Below, one piece after another: positions 9,138-17,526 of a DNA stretch of 64,000 nt. Below the pieces are notes generated by a model, which did not search any database, was not told where the DNA came from, and saw nothing but the letters and a program-made list of their open reading frames with translations. Within the stretch, counting starts at the first letter, position 1. The number at the start of each line of letters is the position of its first letter. The DNA comes from a virus: IMG/VR virus record IMGVR_UViG_3300003886_000001, positions 1-64,000 of that record. One strand, given 5' to 3'. A program made the translations under genes and the position numbers.

Positions 9138-9704
9138 ATGACTCACATAATGGTTGATGTTGAGACGCTTGGCACAAAACGTGAATCCGCCCCTGTTATA
9201 TCAATAGCAGCTGTAAAGTTTAATCTAAATAAAGGTATAGTAGAAGATAAAAATGCATTTCATCGTAATATTGACTTAAATGACGCATTAAAGTATGGTG
9301 TAGTAGAGGGGAGCACCCTTAAATGGTGGCAAACGTCAGATAAGCATTCTGTTTTTAAGGATATTATATTTGATTCCCATGCAGTTACCACAAGAAAAAC
9401 ATTAGACGAATTGGAAGAATGGTGCGGGCACTCCATAACACCATGGGCTAAAGGTACAGATTTTGATTTTGTGCTTATAGATAGACTGTATGAACAAACA
9501 GGGTTAAAGAACCCGTTTTCGGTATTTTGGCGCCATCGAGATACAAGGACCTTTGTGGATACAATCCGTAACTTAGGTGTACCTAAATTAGTAATTGAAA
9601 GACGGCAAGGACTAGCCCATAATGCATTGTCAGATGTTATTTACCAAGCAGATGAGCTAATAGCGTATAACCGAGCGGCCTTTGAGCTGCTCAAGGAGGT
9701 TTAA
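9138..9704 (+). CDS. DEDDh 3'-5' exonuclease
   Basis: 188 residues from ATG 9138 (a TTG three bases earlier is also possible). Exo I MVDVETLG, Exo II in KGTDFDFVLID, and HNALSDVIYQ with the DEDDh His and final Asp give all four acidic residues and the His. It resembles the small phage/Rv2179c-type exoribonucleases more than polymerase proofreading domains. Likely trims RNA or single-stranded DNA. RBS GGGGG precedes the start. Confidence 0.75.
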   Translation: MTHIMVDVETLGTKRESAPVISIAAVKFNLNKGIVEDKNAFHRNIDLNDALKYGVVEGSTLKWWQTSDKHSVFKDIIFDSHAVTTRKTLDELEEWCGHSITPWAKGTDFDFVLIDRLYEQTGLKNPFSVFWRHRDTRTFVDTIRNLGVPKLVIERRQGLAHNALSDVIYQADELIAYNRAAFELLKEV

Positions 9705-9706
9705 AG

Positions 9707-10210
9707 ATGTCTATACCAGGAACGAACAGGACGTTAGTAACCGACTGTGCCACGACTCCATCATATACTCAAGATTACACCACTACGGCGAATCTATATT
9801 ATCCTAATACAACGGTACCGGACCAGCAGGCTTTATATTTCCCATTCATCCCATCACCCTTCTTCCCTCAACCATATATTCCCCTTCCTCCTCAACCGTT
9901 ACCTTTACCATATTTTCACCCCTGGTTAACCTATTCGTTACCATGTGCTTGTAAAGGGGATAAAGAGGATGATGAAGATGGTACTACGCTGTCCCTCATC
10001 TTGTTAGGAATTGAAAAAGACAGGATAGCAGTATCGCTTAATGGTAATGAGTTAGAGATTACAGTGGATGGTAAACGCCGTAAAACATTTTCTATCATAG
10101 CTCATTTATATAATATTAAGGATACCAAAGTTAGTTTGCATGAGGGCATCTTAAGGATTCGTCTACCTTTCCTCGTTATTAATAAGGAGTTTGAGATAGA
10201 GAATGACTAA
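9707..10210 (+). CDS. Hsp20-like protein with a proline-rich N-terminus
   Basis: 167 residues. About residues 35-75 are a Pro/Phe/Tyr-rich segment (FPFIPSPFFPQPYIPLPP), unlike usual small heat-shock N-termini. From about 93 the alpha-crystallin pattern follows: a hydrophobic strand with LLGIEKDRIAV, NELEITVDG, then HEGILRIRLPFL matching the family A-x-x-x-x-G-x-L-x-x-x-x-P end. Probably an ATP-independent chaperone or a virion protein built on that fold. RBS AAGGAGG overlaps the exonuclease end. A second Hsp20 gene follows. Confidence 0.65.
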   Translation: MSIPGTNRTLVTDCATTPSYTQDYTTTANLYYPNTTVPDQQALYFPFIPSPFFPQPYIPLPPQPLPLPYFHPWLTYSLPCACKGDKEDDEDGTTLSLILLGIEKDRIAVSLNGNELEITVDGKRRKTFSIIAHLYNIKDTKVSLHEGILRIRLPFLVINKEFEIEND

Positions 10211-10385
10211 AACTCGTGAGATTAGAATTAGACCTTCAAGACCCTACACAACTTAGTTCAAACATTAAGGAATGGAATATTGATGGTGTATTTACCTATG
10301 TCTACAAAATACACTACCTATTGAGTAGTTAACTATATTTGCGTTCTTTCCCCGTGGGGCAAGTAGGCTCATTTAGTTAAGTGGG

Positions 10386-10414
10386 TTGACAAAGAATAGA
10401 TGGGTGGGTATACT
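10386..10414 (+). promoter_or_regulatory. Sigma70-type promoter for the second Hsp20 gene
   Basis: TTGACA at 10386-10391, 17-base spacer, TATACT at 10409-10414. It lies in the 220-base gap 10211-10432, which holds no gene I can support, and is followed by AAGGAGG and ATG 10433. Confidence 0.75.
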
Positions 10415-10432
10415 AGTAGTAAGGAGGCTACG

Positions 10433-10777
10433 ATGTTTAGTGAACCACTTACCATTCGTGATATGGAGGGTCTTGAGACTGAAATATCGAACATGAATCG
10501 TGCTGATACCAATATATCTAGTACCGTTGATAAATCTGGTGCTACAATTAGTTTTGTATTACCTGGGTATGAGAAAGAGGAGATTAAACTTTCTGTGACT
10601 GATGGTCTTCTAGATGTTGTAGCTATCAATGCAAGTGGTAATGGTGTGCATAAACCCTATAGACTGAGTAAAACCTACGATTTATCAAGGGTAAGTGCAA
10701 CGTTGAGGAATGGCATACTAAAAGTGTATCTGCCATTTCTGGAATCTGCAAAGCCTCGCAGCATATTGATTGACTAA
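10433..10777 (+). CDS. Small heat-shock protein (Hsp20/alpha-crystallin)
   Basis: 114 residues from ATG 10433, chosen because AAGGAGG lies 5 bases upstream; an in-frame ATG at 10400 falls inside the promoter. VLPGYEKEEIKLSV, the central strands, and ATLRNGILKVYLPF match the Hsp20 core from start to finish. Probably helps fold or assemble phage proteins. Transcribed from its own promoter. Confidence 0.8.
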   Translation: MFSEPLTIRDMEGLETEISNMNRADTNISSTVDKSGATISFVLPGYEKEEIKLSVTDGLLDVVAINASGNGVHKPYRLSKTYDLSRVSATLRNGILKVYLPFLESAKPRSILID

Positions 10778-10784
10778 TAAAGCG

Positions 10785-10805
10785 CTCATGTTGGTGTGCT
10801 ATACT
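10785..10805 (+). promoter_or_regulatory. Promoter, extended -10 with upstream CTCAT box
   Basis: TGCTATACT with TATACT at 10800-10805, and CTCAT at 10785-10789, 10 bases upstream. No TTGACA at the standard distance. RBS GAGAGGA and ATG 10823 follow. Confidence 0.5.
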
Positions 10806-10822
10806 GTCTTTAAGAGAGGATA

Positions 10823-11074
10823 ATGATGGTCGAAGAGCATATATTAATAAAATCTAGGGCTGTTCTTGGATATCAGATACCAAAGAATGAGAACGTAACG
10901 ATGGGGCCAAACGATTACTCTCCAGGGGAGATTGGAGCATACCCGCAATGGGTGTTACGTAATGTTGGAGAGAAGTCCCATTGGATAGTTAATGAGGATT
11001 ATATACTTGATTTTTACAACGATATTGGGTTAATTTATAAAGAGAAAGGAAAACATGTCAAATTCATACGGTGA
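10823..11074 (+). CDS. Hypothetical protein
   Basis: 83 residues, RBS GAGAGGA. Mixed polar sequence with Trp-rich centre (YPQWVLRNVGEKSHWIV). No family recognised. First gene of a short transcription unit leading to the DHH protein. Confidence 0.6.
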   Translation: MMVEEHILIKSRAVLGYQIPKNENVTMGPNDYSPGEIGAYPQWVLRNVGEKSHWIVNEDYILDFYNDIGLIYKEKGKHVKFIR

Positions 11075-11288
11075 AGAGGGGAAAAATATGGATATAGAGA
11101 AGTCCAAGAAATGGATTGCAGGAGCTACCTACAAGGAACTCTTGTCCCATTGGCGTTTTGCTCCTGTAGGCGACCCAATGTTTATTGGCGAATTAGGACA
11201 GTTTTATGTGGAAGAACTACATGAGAAGAAGAGCATGTTAGCATCAGGCGAAGATGTACAAGCGAGCAAAGATATAGGGTGGAATTAG
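11055..11288 (+). CDS. Hypothetical protein
   Basis: 77 residues from ATG 11055 (AAAGGA upstream), overlapping the previous gene by 20 bases. An ATG at 11088 preceded by GAGGGG is an equally good start and would give 66 residues. Acidic and helical, cytoplasmic. Not recognised. Confidence 0.55.
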   Translation: MSNSYGEEGKNMDIEKSKKWIAGATYKELLSHWRFAPVGDPMFIGELGQFYVEELHEKKSMLASGEDVQASKDIGWN

Positions 11289-12115
11289 TGAAATTTGTGG
11301 TTTATCATAATGACGAGGACGGTTTTGGAGCAGCATACGCCGCTTATAAGAAATTCGGGCCAACTGCTCAATATATCGCTATTTCCTATGGTGAGGATTT
11401 ACCATACTTTGGTAAAGACTCAGAAGTATATATGTTGGATTATAGTTTGCCAAGGGATGAAACTGAAGAACTGTCCTCGGCTATCAAGTCCTTAACAATA
11501 GTTGACCATCACAAAACTGCCGAAGAGGAGATTGGTGATTTACCATACACTTGTATTGACCAGTCTCACTCTGCGGCAGTTTTGGCATGGCAGGTTTTTC
11601 ACCCATCAACCGCAGTACCACGATTATTAAGGTATATTGAAGACGCTGACTTATCACAGTGGGGACTACAAAACTCTAAAGAGTTGTTTTACTACTTATC
11701 CATCTACCCTAGAGGATTTTCTGATTGGGAGGAATTGGCCTCCACTCTTGAACAGACAGATTACTTAACTACTAATATCTTCGTTACTGGTAAAACTGTG
11801 GTAGACGCGGTGCGGGCTCAAGCTAATTTGATTTATGACCGTACTATTAGTATGCTGTATATTGGTGGCCATTATGTCCCAGCAGTATGCTCTGCAATAC
11901 TCCAGATGGAATTACGTGAGTTATTGTTAGAGAAAAATTCAGACTTTTTATTCACAGCTAGCTTTTATATCGGTTACGATGATAAGGTACATGTCTCTTT
12001 ATTCTCTGACGGACTTTTTGATGTGTCAGCTATTGCAAAGCGTTATAATGGTGGAGGACACCCACATGCGGCGGCTTTTATCGTTGACGACTTAGAGGAA
12101 TTGAGGACAGGGTAG
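11279..12115 (+). CDS. DHH-family phosphoesterase (NrnA-like)
   Basis: 278 residues; manganese-dependent phosphoesterase expected to hydrolyse short oligoribonucleotides or pAp. HNDEDGFGAAY (10-20), a D in YMLDYSLP, DHH at about 75-77, and the DHHA1 substrate loop NGGGHPHAA near 258-266 are all present. It starts at GTG 11279 (alternative GTG 11288) overlapping the gene before. Useful for turning RNA fragments back into nucleotides during infection. Confidence 0.85.
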   Translation: MELVKFVVYHNDEDGFGAAYAAYKKFGPTAQYIAISYGEDLPYFGKDSEVYMLDYSLPRDETEELSSAIKSLTIVDHHKTAEEEIGDLPYTCIDQSHSAAVLAWQVFHPSTAVPRLLRYIEDADLSQWGLQNSKELFYYLSIYPRGFSDWEELASTLEQTDYLTTNIFVTGKTVVDAVRAQANLIYDRTISMLYIGGHYVPAVCSAILQMELRELLLEKNSDFLFTASFYIGYDDKVHVSLFSDGLFDVSAIAKRYNGGGHPHAAAFIVDDLEELRTG

Positions 12116-12117
12116 GT

Positions 12118-12507
12118 ATGGGAATAGACAATCCATTAGTGTTATTAGTGGATAGTATACGTAGGTTGCAGAAGCTCTATTGGTTAGAGAATGATTCCCT
12201 TACTGTCGTATATTCAGAAAATCCATTGTTGGATGATGTAGTATGCCTAGACATCGAGTCTACTACTTTATTTTCTACCACAGTGGCAAGACTATCAGCT
12301 AGTTTATTGGTTTGGAAGGTTAACCATAAGACAGATATAGATATTAAACTTAAAGAAATAGCTCCTTACGCTCAGACTATTTTGAATATTTTAGCGGTTA
12401 AGAAGCATTCTTGTAATTTTAAGACAGTGGGAATTGAGGTGAGTAATTCTTATCATATAAGATACGAAAGGTCATATAATAGCATTCTAGATATAACTAG
12501 GCAATAA
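12118..12507 (+). CDS. Single-module member of the IAPYAQ paralogue family
   Basis: 129 residues. Two beta strands end in LLVWKV, then KLKEIAPYAQTILNIL and a terminal helix YERSYNSILDI. The same string of features ends the four larger proteins that follow, so this looks like one module of that family standing alone. No known family recognised. Function unknown. Confidence 0.7.
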   Translation: MGIDNPLVLLVDSIRRLQKLYWLENDSLTVVYSENPLLDDVVCLDIESTTLFSTTVARLSASLLVWKVNHKTDIDIKLKEIAPYAQTILNILAVKKHSCNFKTVGIEVSNSYHIRYERSYNSILDITRQ

Positions 12508-12518
12508 GAAAGGAAAAT

Positions 12519-13442
12519 ATGGAAGTTAAAGTAGCTAAATTCGTAGGTGAAGTTCCTAATTCGTTATTACACTATGTGGATGGTGTACGTGCAACGTGTT
12601 TTATAATGGTACACTATAGTCTGTTGACAGCAATTGTGACTCTCTCAATTTCTGATAGTAATAGATATATAACCCACGGCACTGTTGAAGAGTTATATTA
12701 TGAAATTCCCATATTTACCAACGAAGCTGTCAATATGTTCTTGTCTGAGGCTAAGAGTCGTATTCTTAACATCTATACTAACGACGTAGATATAAGCCCG
12801 AGGACATTTCTTAAGAAGATTGACCAAGAGTTACGCGTGATGTGTCAGACAACTGAGTACGATACCGTCACATGGATAAAGGCGGAGGATTGGGTAACAC
12901 AGATATTTAATTCGCCTAGTAGTGATTATGAGCGGTCAATAGCCACTAGTATCAAGGATTTAAAGTCTTATTCTCCCGGCTATCTACACGATTTACAAAA
13001 TGATGTTGTTGCATATAATTATTCACGCTCACCTAATCTGGTAGTTGTGGGATTATTGAGTTATTTAGAAAAACTAGCCAAGAACTTTCAATCAGAATCC
13101 GCTATTAGACTACTTAAGTGGAAGTCCTACCATGAATCAACACTTGAGACTGTAAACATATACTTAAATCCGGAGGATAGGACTTTATATGCAGGGGAAC
13201 TGCTGCCAAGTGACCATCCAAGTAGGTCACGCCTGATAGTTTGGACACTATCTTTATGTAACGAGCAGGAAGTGAATAAGCGGTTAGAGGCAATAGCTCC
13301 TTACGCACAAACAATGATAGATATATTAAAGTCTAAACTAAATGGACCTAATACATTTTATCCTATTTCGCTTGATAAGAAGTACGAAAATGCATATAAG
13401 TCAATAACGAAGATACTGGGAGAAGAAAGGGTGTCTCCATGA
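12519..13442 (+). CDS. Two-module paralogue, copy 1
   Basis: 307 residues, RBS AAAGGA. N-terminal module: beta strands, then YEIPIFTNEAVNMFL and a helix. Middle helical domain near 125-190 with DLKSYSPGYLHDLQNDVVAY. C-terminal module: LIVWTLSLCNEQEVNKRL, IAPYAQTMIDIL and ENAYKSITKIL. Close in layout to the next three genes, so it arose by tandem duplication. No transmembrane or signal segment. Function unknown. Confidence 0.75.
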   Translation: MEVKVAKFVGEVPNSLLHYVDGVRATCFIMVHYSLLTAIVTLSISDSNRYITHGTVEELYYEIPIFTNEAVNMFLSEAKSRILNIYTNDVDISPRTFLKKIDQELRVMCQTTEYDTVTWIKAEDWVTQIFNSPSSDYERSIATSIKDLKSYSPGYLHDLQNDVVAYNYSRSPNLVVVGLLSYLEKLAKNFQSESAIRLLKWKSYHESTLETVNIYLNPEDRTLYAGELLPSDHPSRSRLIVWTLSLCNEQEVNKRLEAIAPYAQTMIDILKSKLNGPNTFYPISLDKKYENAYKSITKILGEERVSP

Positions 13443-14392
13443 GTGTAAAGATATTGACTAGGTTTTCTGAGATAGAGCCGAAATCACTACTCGTATTTGC
13501 TGAAGGGGCTACAAGTCCACGAACGCCCCGTTTAACACTATCTTTCCAATTTGATTTCTATTCTGAAACCCTGTATACAAAGATAGCGGATATGAATGAG
13601 GTAGTAATCGGGCTATCTCTCTCTACTCCTATACAAGAAGATAAAAATTCATCATACAGTATTGAGGTGCCGATTCTTACTAATCGTAGCGCTACATCCT
13701 TTCTACGAGATGTCCAACAGTTTCTAGTCAGGGAAGAATTGCAGAAGCGCGCCCTCGGGCACCAAAATAAAGAATCAATCTTTGAGAGGTTAAAGACATT
13801 CTGTGAGAGTCGCCTTGGAGAATATGAAGTTATTAACTGGAGGATGGCAGCTAGTTGGATAAGGGAGATAACACATAACCCAGGTAATCAATATGAAGAA
13901 GCTATTGCAAAGGGCATTAAAGACATAAATTCTTATTCTACTCGTCAGGATTTAATGGATTTACAAAATATGATTGTAGCATATAGTTATATGGTTACCC
14001 CCAGAATAGCAATAGTAGGGTTATGGTCATACCTTGTACATACATTAGTAGAAGACTTCAAGGCTACTGGTACGGGTGATGAAATGCTTCTCCCAAGACA
14101 CCCTATTAGAGTTACCAGATTATCGGGAAATCCACTTGCTCGTCATATATTCCTCCTAGTTTTAAGCCCAGAAACTAATAGTTTATTTGTAACTCTACCA
14201 TCGGTTGGCCCTGCCGCGCCATATCTTCTGTCTTGGGTACTTCCTACACTCCGAGAGGAAGAAGTTAATGACAAGTTAAACAAAGTATTACCCCATATGG
14301 AAGTAATACTCGATACGCTAGCTGACCGAGACATCTCTAGTAACAGGTATGAAGAGGCATATAAAAATATCGTAGATATAATTAAACGTTAG
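13439..14392 (+). CDS. Two-module paralogue, copy 2
   Basis: 317 residues, ATGA overlap with copy 1. Same order: an LTLSFQFD strand, VPILTNRSATSFLRDV, middle INWRMAASWIREI and INSYSTRQDLMDLQNMIVAY, then LLSWVLPTLREEEVNDKL, VLPHMEVILDTL and EEAYKNIVDII. The IAP-type centre is changed to VLPH. Function unknown. Confidence 0.75.
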   Translation: MSVKILTRFSEIEPKSLLVFAEGATSPRTPRLTLSFQFDFYSETLYTKIADMNEVVIGLSLSTPIQEDKNSSYSIEVPILTNRSATSFLRDVQQFLVREELQKRALGHQNKESIFERLKTFCESRLGEYEVINWRMAASWIREITHNPGNQYEEAIAKGIKDINSYSTRQDLMDLQNMIVAYSYMVTPRIAIVGLWSYLVHTLVEDFKATGTGDEMLLPRHPIRVTRLSGNPLARHIFLLVLSPETNSLFVTLPSVGPAAPYLLSWVLPTLREEEVNDKLNKVLPHMEVILDTLADRDISSNRYEEAYKNIVDIIKR

Positions 14393-14400
14393 GGAATACT

Positions 14401-15303
14401 ATGGATGTAAATATAACAACCAAGTTTTCAGCGACAGAACCTAATTCCTTGCTACGGTTTGACGAGGGTGATACGCAGCCAAATAACTGTTACCTATCCC
14501 TATCCTTTTATTTAGACTCAGAACCAGGTATTGATGTGTCTCTTTCCGCCTTTAAGCCGGCTAAAGATGAATGGGGTTGGGAGGTACCACCCTTTACTAA
14601 TAAGGGCGGTACCCGATTCCTCCATGCTATCTGTGGTGTTATTAACAACTCCCTTAGTACAGTCTCAGATAGAACTAGTATAATTGAAAGTGTTACAACA
14701 TTCTGTGATAGTAATATATCCAAATATGAGGCTATTAACTGGAAGTTGGCAACCGATTGGGTTAGGGGTATAGTTAGTAACCCTGTTAATGAGTATGAAA
14801 GTTCTATATCGGCTGCGGTTAAAGACTTAAAATCGTATTCTCCTAGTTATATACAAGATTTGCGGAATATGATTGTATCTTACAGCTATTTAGTTACCCC
14901 ACAGGTGGTAGTAGTCGGATTACTTGAATATCTGGTATATCTGAGACTAAATGGTGTCGAAGTGCCGCTTGAAGTCATGGAATGGACCCCCATTGACCCA
15001 ACCATTCGATACTCACTTGTAGTGTACTTAAATGTTGCTGATGGACTTTTATTTGTAAATACTATTTCTATGGGTAATAGAGGTAGCGGAGCAGACTTTT
15101 TAACCTGGAAATTTTCCTCCCTCCTCAATAAGAAGGAAGTAAATGATAGGTTAGAGCGAATAGCCCCTCATGCCAAGAAGATGCTTGAGATATTGTCTGT
15201 AAAAAGGGACATCAACCCTATAGTGGATTTTAATGAGTATAGCGATAGGTATAAAAAAGAATACAAATTAATTCAAGAATTAGTTATGGAGAAAGGACTC
15301 TAA
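14401..15303 (+). CDS. Two-module paralogue, copy 3
   Basis: 300 residues. LSLSFYLD strand, VPPFTNKGGTRFLHAI, middle INWKLATDWVRGIVSNP and SYSPSYIQDLRNMIVSY, then FLTWKFSSLLNKKEVNDRL, IAPHAKKMLEIL and YKKEYKLIQELV. The middle domain is nearly the same as in copy 2. No catalytic motif stands out. Confidence 0.75.
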   Translation: MDVNITTKFSATEPNSLLRFDEGDTQPNNCYLSLSFYLDSEPGIDVSLSAFKPAKDEWGWEVPPFTNKGGTRFLHAICGVINNSLSTVSDRTSIIESVTTFCDSNISKYEAINWKLATDWVRGIVSNPVNEYESSISAAVKDLKSYSPSYIQDLRNMIVSYSYLVTPQVVVVGLLEYLVYLRLNGVEVPLEVMEWTPIDPTIRYSLVVYLNVADGLLFVNTISMGNRGSGADFLTWKFSSLLNKKEVNDRLERIAPHAKKMLEILSVKRDINPIVDFNEYSDRYKKEYKLIQELVMEKGL

Positions 15304-16232
15304 TGAACATTCCTATTACTGTCAGTGAGGTATCTGATGAGTTTCCTAATACACTATTACAGGTGGATAAGGGAAAAGCCAAGCAGTGCTATTTAGGTGT
15401 TGCTGTTTATAATAATCCTCATAACCAATATAGTATAGATGTATATATCACCACGTCAAGTACAGGAAGAGAGGAAGATTCATCAGTATTCTCAAAGTTT
15501 TGGAAAATCCCGCTTGTAACTAACGAGACTGCTAATCGTTTTTTACATGGATTTAAAGATGTTTTAGAAAATGTGGTGTACTGGACCAATCAAAATCAAT
15601 TATCTAACTTTAAGTGGTCTACAGATTCAATATGGAAATATATCATTACATGCAATGATGTATCTCCTAAAAGTCGGATTAGCTGGCAAACAGCAGAGGC
15701 TTTTATGAAAGAGCTTGCAGTTAGTAACTTAATAGGTTCGCCGGACTTAGTAAATAGGGTTACACGAATTAGTGATGTTGATTTAGTGAGTTTACAAAAT
15801 AATATCATTAACTACATTTACTCGTACAACCTTCCAGTAGTACCACACTTATTAGAATATTTATACAAACTTCGTAATATATATACATTAACAGAAGAAG
15901 TTCCGTTGACTATAGTATATCGTAAAGATGAGAAGGGTTCTCTTTATCGTCGTGGAGTAGTCTGTTTTAATCAGTACAATAATACGTTATTTACTACATC
16001 TTTGAGATATGGTAAATCATCTCCCGATTATGTGTTTTCCTGGAATTTTGCACCTTGTAGTGACGATGAAATTAACTGTAAATTAGAGCAGATATCTCCG
16101 TTTGTACAGACTATGCTAAGAGTAATGGTTGTAGGACACCATTCTGTTAAGTTTGCTTTAGTTAGGGACTCTGTATTCTATACAAAAAAATACTACGATA
16201 GCCTTGACAGCATCACTACCGTCTTAAGCTAA
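15303..16232 (+). CDS. Two-module paralogue, copy 4
   Basis: 309 residues, start overlaps the stop of copy 3. The most diverged copy: WKIPLVTNETANRFLHGF, middle DVDLVSLQNNIINYIY, FSWNFAPCSDDEINCKL, ISPFVQTMLRVM and YYDSLDSITTVL. Its end overlaps by 9 bases the end of the DUF1003 gene on the other strand. Confidence 0.75.
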   Translation: MNIPITVSEVSDEFPNTLLQVDKGKAKQCYLGVAVYNNPHNQYSIDVYITTSSTGREEDSSVFSKFWKIPLVTNETANRFLHGFKDVLENVVYWTNQNQLSNFKWSTDSIWKYIITCNDVSPKSRISWQTAEAFMKELAVSNLIGSPDLVNRVTRISDVDLVSLQNNIINYIYSYNLPVVPHLLEYLYKLRNIYTLTEEVPLTIVYRKDEKGSLYRRGVVCFNQYNNTLFTTSLRYGKSSPDYVFSWNFAPCSDDEINCKLEQISPFVQTMLRVMVVGHHSVKFALVRDSVFYTKKYYDSLDSITTVLS

Positions 16233-16634
16233 TCCCACTAAGTCGTCTTTGTCTTGCTTGTCCTCCTCATCAATTGAGTCTTCAATATCGTCTAGAGTGT
16301 CTGCAAGGTCTTTAATATCATCAGCTATATGACGTACATTACTTTCTGTTTGTTGTGTCAAGTCATAGGCTACACGAGCGTCACGTCGGTCACTAGCAGA
16401 TTGCCTATTTTGGCTCATAAGAATGAACGGGGCTGCGTAGGCTGCCTGCATTGACAGCATGAGGTTCATAAATACAAATGGATATTGGTCCCAATGATAC
16501 ACATGTCCTATAGTGTTTAATGCCATCCAAATTGCTAAAATAAATGTTTGGATGGTAATAAATCTCCAGGAACCTACTGTCTGCACAATCTTATCGGCTA
16601 ACACCCTTTCGTCTGTTGTGTTCTTTTTTTTCAT
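16224..16634 (-). CDS. DUF1003 membrane protein
   Basis: 136 residues. Two membrane segments (about 25-42 and 50-70) separated by YHWDQYPFVF and followed by LSMQAAYAAPFILMSQNRQ, the DUF1003 signature. The last 45 residues are a strongly acidic predicted coiled coil. Sits in the inner membrane; the family has no settled function. It is a single convergent gene in a run of rightward genes. Confidence 0.85.
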   Translation of the reverse strand: MKKKNTTDERVLADKIVQTVGSWRFITIQTFILAIWMALNTIGHVYHWDQYPFVFMNLMLSMQAAYAAPFILMSQNRQSASDRRDARVAYDLTQQTESNVRHIADDIKDLADTLDDIEDSIDEEDKQDKDDLVGLA

Positions 16635-16701
16635 TATACATAGCCATCCACAGTTTAGTTATATCATTATATGACGATTATTTCAAGGCAAATCTAGGTA
16701 C

Positions 16702-16730
16702 TTGACCTCCTCGTTAGGAGGTGCTATACT
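16702..16730 (+). promoter_or_regulatory. Sigma70-type promoter with an inverted repeat in the spacer
   Basis: TTGACC at 16702-16707, 17-base spacer, TGC then TATACT at 16725-16730. ACCTCC at 16705-16710 and GGAGGT at 16717-16722 form a perfect 6-bp inverted repeat around a 6-base centre, placed between the -35 and -10 boxes like a repressor operator. Confidence 0.75.
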
Positions 16731-16748
16731 GCTTTAAGGAGGTAAGAC

Positions 16749-16844
16749 ATGCTGTTCATCCTATATATGGTTATCATCTGGGTAGCTATCAGGTATGGAG
16801 TCTATTACTTTCTAAAGGCGTTAGCGGCACTTGTTGATAAATAA
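16749..16844 (+). CDS. 31-residue membrane peptide
   Basis: ATG 16749 follows TTAAGGAGGTAAGAC, a near-ideal ribosome site, directly under a strong promoter. The product is one hydrophobic segment (MLFILYMVIIWVAIRYGVYY) with a short charged tail. First gene of the unit that includes the three SYG-WLxYY paralogues. Too short to place in a family. Confidence 0.7.
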   Translation: MLFILYMVIIWVAIRYGVYYFLKALAALVDK

Positions 16845-16847
16845 TAA

Positions 16848-17129
16848 ATGGCAATTAGAAAATATCCTGCTGGTGACCAGGATAGAGATACCAGAGTTGC
16901 CCCGAAGAGAGATGGTCATGTTAGTATGGGTTCTTATGGAACAATTGTTTATACATACAAATTGACCTTGGAACGACCTATGTTTGCAGGTCGGCTATAC
17001 CATCCGGTAGAGACATATGATGATGCAGTCAAATGGCTTGCTTATTATAAGAGCGCTACTCAGATTAAAGGCTTTGTTAATGCTCCACTTTACGTGCAGG
17101 CATGGTTTGTGCCTAGAGGTGAAACATAA
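16848..17129 (+). CDS. SYG-WLxYY paralogue A
   Basis: 93 residues. MGSYGTIVYTYKL, LYHPVETYDDAVKWLAYY and KGFVNAPLYVQAWFVP line up with the next two genes. No known family recognised; alternating strands and one amphipathic helix are likely. Shares the promoter at 16702. Confidence 0.65.
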   Translation: MAIRKYPAGDQDRDTRVAPKRDGHVSMGSYGTIVYTYKLTLERPMFAGRLYHPVETYDDAVKWLAYYKSATQIKGFVNAPLYVQAWFVPRGET

Positions 17130-17524
17130 TGGCATTTGAATCACTAATTCCTCCAACGTTAGGTAAATATTGGGGGAACTACTTAGCCAAGAATATGCCC
17201 AGGTTTAATTCTAGAAGAATCTATGGAACCTACGGTGCGATAATGCTACGTATTCAGTGGGAGTACCCGTATGCCCTTCCAAATTATCTATACCAAACGA
17301 TAAATAACGCGGCAGAGGCTAGTTGGTGGTTATCCTATTATAGAAATAGGCCTGACATTGATGGTGTAACGTTTTTTCCGGCCCCGGCGCAATACTCAAT
17401 GGGGACCTTTACTCCACCAGTGCTGCCGTCATATGTGGAGTACCCTGGACCAGAAGTGATGTGGGAAAAGGATGTATTACTAGCTGGACCCTACAAATTT
17501 GGGGATAAGGGATATACCTATTAA
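17129..17524 (+). CDS. SYG-WLxYY paralogue B
   Basis: 131 residues. YGTYGAIMLRIQW, LYQTINNAAEASWWLSYY, FFPAPAQYSMGTFTPP and a C-terminal WEKDVLLAGPYKFGDKGYTY tail. Closest to copy C, which has the same tail (AGAYAFGNDKHTF). Start overlaps the stop of copy A. Confidence 0.65.
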   Translation: MAFESLIPPTLGKYWGNYLAKNMPRFNSRRIYGTYGAIMLRIQWEYPYALPNYLYQTINNAAEASWWLSYYRNRPDIDGVTFFPAPAQYSMGTFTPPVLPSYVEYPGPEVMWEKDVLLAGPYKFGDKGYTY

Positions 17525-17526
17525 CG

